DNA of 19,827 bases. It comes from CAG-488 sp963625295. Lineage in GTDB: Bacteria > Bacillota > Clostridia > Oscillospirales > Acutalibacteraceae. The position numbers were made by a program, and so were the translations under genes. The notes under the pieces were generated by a model. That model ran no database searches, was not told the origin of the DNA, and saw only the letters and a program-made list of their open reading frames with translations. The stretch's first letter is position 1. The number at the start of each line of letters is the position of its first letter. This document shows positions 6,474-12,628 of this stretch, piece after piece. Location: the NCBI GenBank assembly GCA_963625295.1, contig CAVFTC010000033.1, positions 1-19,827 on the forward strand. The letters are read 5' to 3'.

Positions 6474-8213
6474 ATGCCTTTTTCAGATCTCGGTATTTTT
6501 CTTGGAGATGTTTCTCTCTGGGAAATAAACCATTACACAAAGGATCCTCTCAAGGCGCAAAAAAGCGTTTTGAAGAAGATCGTGTCTCGAAACAAAAACT
6601 GTGAGCTTGGAAAAAAGCTCCGTCTCGGCGATGTTAAGTCAATCGAGGATTATCAGAGAATAGTTCCTCTTTCGACCTATGCCGATTATGAGCCTTATGT
6701 TGACAGAATGATCAACAATAAAGAGGACAAGATCATGTTCTCCGGCAAGAATATCAGGTATTGCTCGTCATCAGGCTCGGTCGGTAAGCCGAAAATTCTT
6801 CCGAAGGGTATCAATGACCTTTGGAAAATGCAGTGCATCGGCTTCTCGGTTTCAGTTTCCGTTGCGGCTCACTGGCTCAAAAAGCATAAGGGTATAAGAA
6901 TGCCAAACCAGATGGGTCCCCTTGTCTTGGTTCTTTCCGGTCATAATCTGGACGACAATAAACGCTGCAACGGCGCAGGACAGGTTCCGCTTACATATCT
7001 TAAGCCGATAACGAAATTTTTCTGCACATCGCCGTATTCGCTGCTTTGCCCAGAGCATGAGGAGCTTCTTGATACATCGTATCTCCAGCTTCGTTTTGCC
7101 ATTGAAAACAGAAATGTTACCTACCTCGGTTCGCTCGTTATAACGCTTCTTACTACAATGTTCGACTATCTTGAGGAGAACTGGGAGATGCTTTGCGACG
7201 ATATCGAAAAGGGTATTATCAATCCGAACATTAAGTGCACTCCCGAGCTTAGAGCGAAATATTCAAAGATGTTCAAGCCCAATCCGAAAAGAGCTGCCGA
7301 GCTAAGAAAAGAGTTTGAAAAGGGCTTTGATACGCCTATTGCGCCGAGAATCTGGCCGAAGCTTGTTTGGGGCTACGGTATGATGGGCTCGAGCCTCCAG
7401 GTATACATTGACAAGCTTCGTAAGTCGGTCGGAGATTTGCCGCTTCACAACATGGGTTATGCTGCGGCAGAGGGCTTCTTTGCCGCTCCGGTTGAATTGA
7501 ATGTTAACGATTCCGTTCTTCTTCCCCATTGCATCTTCTTTGAGTTCCTTCCCATCGAGGAGGGCGAGGAGCACGCAAGGGACGATGTTAAGCCGCTGCT
7601 TATTAACGAAATCGAGGTTGGCAAGGACTATGAGCTTGTTGTTTCCAACTTCTCCGGTCTTTACAGATACAAGATTGAGGATGTTGTTCATGTAACGAAG
7701 ATGTACAACAACACTCCGAGAGTTGAGCTGCTCTACAGGCAGAACCTCAGCATGAATGTTGCCAACGAAAAGACAACGACGCAGATGGTTGAATTTGCCG
7801 CAGCAAAGACGGCGGAGAAAACAGGCGTCGGCTTCAAGGGCTTCAGCTTCTATCCGGATTATTCCACCAAGCCGCCACGCTATTGCATGTTCGTTGAGCC
7901 TGAAAAGGCAGTCGATGAGGATACCCGTAGAAAAATGATCGAGGTTCTCGACGAGGAGCTTAAGGAGGTCAACGAGAAGTACTTCAAGTACAGACGCTGG
8001 GGTATGCTCGGTGAGCCGGAGATCCTTATTCTTAAGGAAAAGAGCTATTGGGATTACAGAGAGTCGCTCAGAGCGAAGGGTGTTGTTCTTAACCAGATCA
8101 AGCCTGTCACCGTAATCAACTCTCCCGAGAGAGAAAAGTTCTTCTTCTCCCATGTAGAAACTGAAAATTCGTTGACTGTTGACGAATATAACAAAAATAA
8201 TGCTAATGCTTAA
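6474..8213 (+). CDS. GH3-family acyl-acid adenylating/amido synthetase-like protein
   Basis: A cytoplasmic member of the GH3 branch of the adenylate-forming superfamily. Plant relatives activate carboxylic acids such as auxin or jasmonate with ATP and couple them to amino acids; the bacterial substrates are largely unknown to me. The 579-residue length fits. The three nucleotide motifs are recognisable but variant: CSSSGSVGKPK at 97-107 (P-loop-like), GYAAAEGFF from 328 where plant proteins have YASSE, and YRYKIEDVV at 397-405 where they have YRxGD. The N-terminal block, including IVPLSTYADYEPYVDRM, is typical. It leads an operon with a secreted hydrolase and BioY. The name does not imply hormone metabolism. 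Family is confident; substrate is unknown. Confidence 0.88.
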   Translation: MPFSDLGIFLGDVSLWEINHYTKDPLKAQKSVLKKIVSRNKNCELGKKLRLGDVKSIEDYQRIVPLSTYADYEPYVDRMINNKEDKIMFSGKNIRYCSSSGSVGKPKILPKGINDLWKMQCIGFSVSVSVAAHWLKKHKGIRMPNQMGPLVLVLSGHNLDDNKRCNGAGQVPLTYLKPITKFFCTSPYSLLCPEHEELLDTSYLQLRFAIENRNVTYLGSLVITLLTTMFDYLEENWEMLCDDIEKGIINPNIKCTPELRAKYSKMFKPNPKRAAELRKEFEKGFDTPIAPRIWPKLVWGYGMMGSSLQVYIDKLRKSVGDLPLHNMGYAAAEGFFAAPVELNVNDSVLLPHCIFFEFLPIEEGEEHARDDVKPLLINEIEVGKDYELVVSNFSGLYRYKIEDVVHVTKMYNNTPRVELLYRQNLSMNVANEKTTTQMVEFAAAKTAEKTGVGFKGFSFYPDYSTKPPRYCMFVEPEKAVDEDTRRKMIEVLDEELKEVNEKYFKYRRWGMLGEPEILILKEKSYWDYRESLRAKGVVLNQIKPVTVINSPEREKFFFSHVETENSLTVDEYNKNNANA

Positions 8214-8257
8214 CCTGCACATCTCCATTGTGCATTCAAAGAAAAGAGTGAGATAAA

Positions 8258-9850
8258 ATGAGTAAATTACTGAAAAAGGTTATTTCGATTATTCTTTGCG
8301 TATCCGTTATTGTTTCGGCTTTTGTTTTTCTTGATTTTTCCGGTTCTGCGGCTGCGACCGACGGAACGGATATTCCGCTGATCTATGTTGAGGGCAGCGG
8401 CGCATACCTTTATGCCGAGGACGAAAACGGAGAGGATCAGCTTGTCTTCCCCATAACCATTCCCGACGGCTTCGTTGAGAAAACGGCGAAGGAGAACATC
8501 GGCGTTTTCGCCAAGGCTGTTCTTACTCAGAAATGGGAGGAGTTCGGCAAGGTGCTTGCCAACGCTCTCGGAGAGATCTACGGAACAATCAAGCTTGATG
8601 AGCACGGAAAAACTCAGAACGGCGTTCATCTGGGCTGGACATGGACTAAGGATACGCTTAACGCAAAAAAAGAAAACGGTAAATATCCGACGACAAGATA
8701 TCTTTTCAGATATGACTGGAGACTTGATCCTTACGAAAATGCCGAGAGCCTTCGCAAGTATATCGAGGATGTCCGTGAGGTCACGGGAGCTGAAAATGTT
8801 GCGTTGCTCGGACGCTGTCTCGGTGCTTGCGTAACCATGGCATATATGGAAAGGTACGATGCGGAATATATTTCGGACTATATACTTTATGCCGGCGCAC
8901 TTGACGGAGCAACTCAGGTAAGTGAAATTTTTGCCGGAGATATGTATTGTGACCCGGACGGAGTTGAAAGATTTATGTATGACATTCAGCTCTCCGAGGA
9001 CGATATCACCAACCAGCTTATTCAGGCTTTTGTTACAATATTCAACAGAACCTACGGCCTTGATCTTACCTGCGCTGCGGTCAATAATGTTCTTGAGAAG
9101 AAATATCTTGAATTTCTTCCCGACGCATTGTTGAATTCCTTCGCTTCCTTCCCCGGATATTGGAGCATGGTAAGCGACCGTGACTATGAGAAGGCAAAGG
9201 AAACAGTATTTTACAATGTCGATAAGGAGCAGTACGCCGATTTCTTCAACATTATCGACAATTATCATTATAATGTTCAGGTCAAATCAAACGAGCTTCT
9301 CAAGAAGTTTGCCGACAGGGGAGTCAATGTTGCAAACATCACCAAATACGGCTTCCAGACCTATCCGGTAACCCGTGAGTCGGATATTATTTCCGACGAT
9401 ATTTGCAGCGTATACGACGCTTCAAAGGGCGCAACTACCGCAACGCTTACAAAGGGCTTTGACGATAATTATATCAGCGAGGCAAAGACGAACGGAACTT
9501 ATAAATATATCTCTCCCGATCTTCAGATCGACGCTTCTACCTGTCTTTTCCCCGATACAACATGGTTTGTAAAAAATGTTGAGCATAAGGAATTTCCGAA
9601 GGATATCAACAGACTGATCGATATGATTATCGACAAGGATAATTTTACGGTTTATTCCGACCCGGAGCTTCCGCAGTATTTGCTGCTTGACGAGGAAACG
9701 AACGAATTAACGCCGCTTATCAGTGAAAATATGAACTGCGACGCAAGATATCAGGTCAGCTTCTTCGATGCGTTCAAGAAGCTTTGGAAGTGCATCTTTG
9801 AGCTTATCAAGAGAAAATTTCAGCCTGCGGTAGTGACCTCGGAGGGATAA
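8258..9850 (+). CDS. Secreted alpha/beta hydrolase, LCAT/lipase-like, with Cys at the nucleophile position
   Basis: Residues 1-34 form a signal peptide: MSKLLKK, a hydrophobic stretch, then GSAAATDG. The mature part resembles lecithin-cholesterol-acyltransferase-like and bacterial lipase folds, with IPLIYVEGSG near the N-terminus and RYLFRYDWRLDPYENAESL ahead of the nucleophile elbow. The elbow reads VALLGRCLGACVTMAYME, so Cys187 sits where GHSMGG lipases have Ser. Asp421 or Asp425 and His443 (in WFVKNVEHKEFP) could complete a triad; these two are inferred from position only. It would act outside the membrane on an ester, thioester or amide. At 530 residues it has a charged C-terminal tail. 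The start uses GAGTGAG, 44 bases after GH3, with a short inverted repeat between them (TGCACA/TGTGCA). Alternative: a carbohydrate or peptidoglycan esterase. Confidence 0.75.
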   Translation: MSKLLKKVISIILCVSVIVSAFVFLDFSGSAAATDGTDIPLIYVEGSGAYLYAEDENGEDQLVFPITIPDGFVEKTAKENIGVFAKAVLTQKWEEFGKVLANALGEIYGTIKLDEHGKTQNGVHLGWTWTKDTLNAKKENGKYPTTRYLFRYDWRLDPYENAESLRKYIEDVREVTGAENVALLGRCLGACVTMAYMERYDAEYISDYILYAGALDGATQVSEIFAGDMYCDPDGVERFMYDIQLSEDDITNQLIQAFVTIFNRTYGLDLTCAAVNNVLEKKYLEFLPDALLNSFASFPGYWSMVSDRDYEKAKETVFYNVDKEQYADFFNIIDNYHYNVQVKSNELLKKFADRGVNVANITKYGFQTYPVTRESDIISDDICSVYDASKGATTATLTKGFDDNYISEAKTNGTYKYISPDLQIDASTCLFPDTTWFVKNVEHKEFPKDINRLIDMIIDKDNFTVYSDPELPQYLLLDEETNELTPLISENMNCDARYQVSFFDAFKKLWKCIFELIKRKFQPAVVTSEG

Positions 9851-9853
9851 TTC

Positions 9854-10405
9854 ATGAATGCAAAAACGAAAACGGGACATGAGAGAATTGTTGAAACAGT
9901 AAAAATTGCGCTCATGGCGGCAATAATATCGGTGCTCGGCCCCCTCTCGGTTCCGCTTCCGTTTACACCCGTGCCCGTTTCGCTGACGATAATGGCGGTG
10001 TATCTCACAACCTATTTGCTCGGAGCGAAAACGGGAACGGTCAGCGTGATTATCTATATTCTGCTCGGACTTGCAGGTGTTCCGGTGTTCTCCGGCTTCA
10101 CCGGCGGAGCGGCAAAGCTTGTCGGTCCTACAGGCGGATACATTATCGGCTTTATTTTCATTGCCGTCATCGGCGGAATATTCGTCGATAAATTCAAAAG
10201 CAAGGTTATTCTTTCGCTTTTGGGTATGGCGATCGGTACGGCGGTTTGCTATCTTTTCGGCTCGCTGTGGCTCGCTTATCAGGCAGGCATGAACCTTAAG
10301 CAGGCGCTTATTGCCGGAGTTATTCCGTATATTGCGCTTGACTGCGCAAAGATGATTATCGCCGTTCTTTTGGGCAGGCAGGTCAAGCCGTTGATAAACA
10401 GATAA
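9854..10405 (+). CDS. bioY: Biotin transporter BioY (ECF S component)
   Basis: The biotin-binding membrane subunit of an energy-coupling-factor transporter. The 183-residue protein has about six membrane segments and the BioY signature VGPTGGYIIGF, with GPLSVPLPFTPVPVSLT near the N-terminus and a LDCAKMIIAVLLG C-terminal helix. No ecfA or ecfT gene is adjacent, so it presumably uses the shared ECF module common in Firmicutes. It starts four bases after the hydrolase stop, with GGAGG inside the end of that gene, so the two are almost certainly co-translated. I see no BirA-type operator at the operon promoter, so biotin control is not evident. Confidence 0.93.
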   Translation: MNAKTKTGHERIVETVKIALMAAIISVLGPLSVPLPFTPVPVSLTIMAVYLTTYLLGAKTGTVSVIIYILLGLAGVPVFSGFTGGAAKLVGPTGGYIIGFIFIAVIGGIFVDKFKSKVILSLLGMAIGTAVCYLFGSLWLAYQAGMNLKQALIAGVIPYIALDCAKMIIAVLLGRQVKPLINR

Positions 10406-10410
10406 AAAAC

Positions 10411-10445
10411 AAAACTGTCACATCAAATTGGTGTGGCAGTTTTTG
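10411..10445. terminator. Bidirectional intrinsic terminator between bioY and the CapA-like gene
   Basis: AAAACTGTCACA (10411-10422) pairs with TGTGGCAGTTTT (one G-U pair) around a short loop. T-rich sequence follows on the plus strand and an A-run precedes it (TTTTTT on the minus strand). It lies between convergent genes and serves both. Confidence 0.85.
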
Positions 10446-10469
10446 TAATACAACATAACACAATTGTGC

Positions 10470-11720
10470 TTAATAATTCAATTCAAGTGCGTCGGCAAAC
10501 TTCTGGTTGTAATAATTCTGAATGTAGCTGTAGTTGAATTTTTCATCTTCCTGAGCGAAGCCGTGCTTCTTTATAATGTCCTCCGTGCACTTTGCGAACG
10601 GAAGAACACGGACATTTGCGTAATCCTCCTCGTAAACCGTCACGGTCGGGATAAGCTTTGCTGAGGAAACGACGGTCTTGTTGCTCTTTGGATCCTTTGT
10701 AACCGTGACATCGGCTATGCCGCCGAGGAAGCTGTCTGCGCTGTCCTCAAGGGAGATAACCTTACCGAGCGACGGAATGACAAGTGCCTGCTCTCCGTCT
10801 CCGTTCGCCTGAAATTCAAATTTTTGCAGGTCGTTTTTGCCTGTGCCCACGATAATGTCCGCTCCGTATTTCAAAAGCTTTGAAATAATTTCGTTCTGAG
10901 AGTCTGAGAGCTCACTCTCGGATTCGTTGCTCCAATGCACGGTGACGCAGACAATATCCGATGCGTTCTTTGCGTTATCAATAAGCTGCTTCATCGTTCC
11001 GTCCAGCTCATCGGAGGTTGAGCGCTCGTCGGAAAGATTTAATATTCCGATGTCCGTTTCTTCCGAAAGCTCGTAATCGCCGAGCGACTGGGTTATACCG
11101 ACGAAAGAAAATTTGATTCCGTTGACCTCTTTTACCTGCGGCTTCATCATTTCCTCACGGCTTTCGTAAAGACCGATCAAAAGAGCTTGATTTTCCTTGG
11201 CTTTGAAAAGAGCAATATCATTTATCGCACCCGAAAGACCCATATCCATAATATGGTCGTTCGCCTGATTGAAAACATCAAAGCCGAGGTCGAGAAGCGT
11301 GTCGAGCATTTGGTTGGGTGTATTATACTCCGGAGCTGCGGAAGGCTCGTTTTGGTCGTCCATGACGGTGCTTTGGTTTATCACGGCGAGATCCGATTTT
11401 GCGATGATTTCCTTTATTCCGCCATATGCCGAGGAAAAATCGTAACCGCTGTCGCCGTCATTCTCGTTGGCTTGCGAATAGACGGTTCTGTAAACAACAT
11501 TGTCGCCGGCGAGCATCAGTCTTGCGGTGCTTGCGGCGGCTGAATTTTGAGCCTCTGCGGTTGTTTCTTCGGCTTTGCCGTCCGTGTAAACAGCACCGTT
11601 CTTGATTCTTGATTTGTCGATCACTATCATCATTGCGCTGACGACGATCGAAACGCAGAGAATGCAATTAAATCCGATAAGAAAAATTTTTGACTTCGTC
11701 CATTTGAGGTTATCCTTCAT
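10470..11720 (-). CDS. Membrane-anchored CapA-like protein (PGA_cap fold) with degenerate active-site motifs
   Basis: A 416-residue protein with one N-terminal transmembrane helix (about 11-34), a low-complexity linker rich in Ala, Thr and Glu, then a domain recognisable as the CapA/PgsA calcineurin-like phosphoesterase-type fold, probably extracellular. Landmarks are LMLAGDN (68-74), NQANDHIMDMG (151-161), VHWSNE (261-266) and IIVGTGKNDLQ (289-299). In typical members these read GD, NLE, ANNHxxDxG, HWGxEY and GHHPHVxQ. Here the NLE position is NQS, ANNH is ANDH, and the GHHPH metal-binding stretch is GTGKN, so metal catalysis looks impaired. No capB or capC (poly-gamma-glutamate) genes are nearby. 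GGAG precedes the ATG, with a promoter overlapping the end of the upstream gene. The role is unknown. Confidence 0.75.
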   Translation of the reverse strand: MKDNLKWTKSKIFLIGFNCILCVSIVVSAMMIVIDKSRIKNGAVYTDGKAEETTAEAQNSAAASTARLMLAGDNVVYRTVYSQANENDGDSGYDFSSAYGGIKEIIAKSDLAVINQSTVMDDQNEPSAAPEYNTPNQMLDTLLDLGFDVFNQANDHIMDMGLSGAINDIALFKAKENQALLIGLYESREEMMKPQVKEVNGIKFSFVGITQSLGDYELSEETDIGILNLSDERSTSDELDGTMKQLIDNAKNASDIVCVTVHWSNESESELSDSQNEIISKLLKYGADIIVGTGKNDLQKFEFQANGDGEQALVIPSLGKVISLEDSADSFLGGIADVTVTKDPKSNKTVVSSAKLIPTVTVYEEDYANVRVLPFAKCTEDIIKKHGFAQEDEKFNYSYIQNYYNQKFADALELNY

Positions 11721-11750
11721 GTAAACATCTCCGTGAAAAAATTCTCTATT

Positions 11751-11779
11751 ATTTTATCACAAAGTTATTTTTTTTGCAA
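11751..11779 (-). promoter_or_regulatory. Predicted extended -10 promoter of the CapA-like gene
   Basis: Minus-strand TTGCAA (11774-11779), a 17-bp spacer, and TAAAAT (11751-11756) preceded by TGTGA. It overlaps the 3' end of the upstream membrane-protein gene, so the CapA-like gene can be transcribed alone. Confidence 0.68.
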
Positions 11780-12518
11780 CTACACAGCAGCTTTCTTTGT
11801 AATATGGCAGAAAATAAAAAGCCGGAGCAATAAAAATACAGCTCAGAAACCACGGCGTAAAACTCAGCTTGAAGCATACGATTTCCAAAATATGACCGTC
11901 AAGCAGATTTTTGCTTTGCCTTATTGCGGTAAGCGGCTTGAGCCTCGGGTCGGAGGAGTAAAGATATTCGGCAATGAAATATTTTTGCATGGCGATAAAA
12001 TAAAATATTGCGCCGCACACAGCCGTAAGTATCGCTCCGCCCGAAAGAGAGATAAAAAGATAAAGCTCAAGTCCTCCGCTGCCCGAAAGGTAGTAAATCG
12101 ACCATGTGAGAACTGCAAATGGGAGAAAAAACACGACCGCCCACATGGCTTTAATTGTAACAAGCAACACCTTGAATCGCAAAGCACGAAACGAATTTTT
12201 CGGTCTGAACCAGAAAAACAACCGCCTTGTATAATTCTTCCGTTCGTCTGTTATTCCGCTGTACCATGCCTTTTCGCCTACGGACAAGGAGCTGTAAAAC
12301 AAGAGCGCAGCGAAGCTTAAAACACAGAGGACGCCGATTGCTGCCGCTGTTTTCAACATATTACCACCGCCCAAAAGCTCACAGAGCAGAATTATTCCGA
12401 AGCATACGGCTGTAACAAAGGCGCAATAAACGACCGAGGTCAGCACAATAGACATTGCTTTTACCCTTTTACCCTTAATGAACATCTTGCTTTCATGCTT
12501 TATTATTGCATTCTTCAT
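11757..12518 (-). CDS. DUF975-like multispanning membrane protein
   Basis: No precise function recognised. The product (253 residues from the chosen start) has about five or six hydrophobic segments. Two lie between roughly residues 22 and 80, two near 120-180, and one at the C-terminus with SFTPWFLSCIFIAPAFYFLPYY. The segment AIRQSKNLLDGHILEIVCFKLSF before it resembles DUF975-type proteins, where a helical S-x-x-LM-x-G segment precedes a membrane helix ending in PY. The start at 12518 (MKNAII) is preferred because GGTGA lies four bases upstream. The alternative ATG at 12530 (MGDF) has no ribosome binding site. It lies upstream of the CapA-like gene on the same strand and is divergent from the TagF-type gene. 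Confidence 0.65.
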   Translation of the reverse strand: MKNAIIKHESKMFIKGKRVKAMSIVLTSVVYCAFVTAVCFGIILLCELLGGGNMLKTAAAIGVLCVLSFAALLFYSSLSVGEKAWYSGITDERKNYTRRLFFWFRPKNSFRALRFKVLLVTIKAMWAVVFFLPFAVLTWSIYYLSGSGGLELYLFISLSGGAILTAVCGAIFYFIAMQKYFIAEYLYSSDPRLKPLTAIRQSKNLLDGHILEIVCFKLSFTPWFLSCIFIAPAFYFLPYYKESCCVVAKKITL

Positions 12519-12573
12519 AAAATCACCCATGGAAATTTTTGCCCCGAAAATGACGCTTTATACACAAAGCTTG

Positions 12574-12602
12574 TTGCAAAAAAAGCTTTATCAGTGTATA
12601 AT
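12574..12602 (+). promoter_or_regulatory. Predicted sigma-A promoter of the GT2-TagF fusion gene
   Basis: TTGCAA (12574-12579), a 17-bp spacer, and a perfect TATAAT (12597-12602), about 26 bp before the start codon. An inverted repeat, AAAGCTT (12566-12572) and AAGCTTT (12583-12589), flanks the -35. Confidence 0.72.
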
Positions 12603-12628
12603 CATACTCGTTAAGGAGGCGCAGCTGT

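Noticed and set aside
8216..8234. TGCACA/TGTGCA inverted repeat between GH3 and the hydrolase as a terminator
   Set aside because: Arms are only 6 bp, there is no T-run, and the gap is short with a ribosome binding site following, so read-through is expected.
7302..9268. Two long minus-strand open frames (308 and 333 codons) opposite the GH3 and hydrolase genes
   Set aside because: They lie wholly antisense to well-supported genes, have no ribosome binding sites or recognisable domains, and their length follows from the codon bias of the sense genes.
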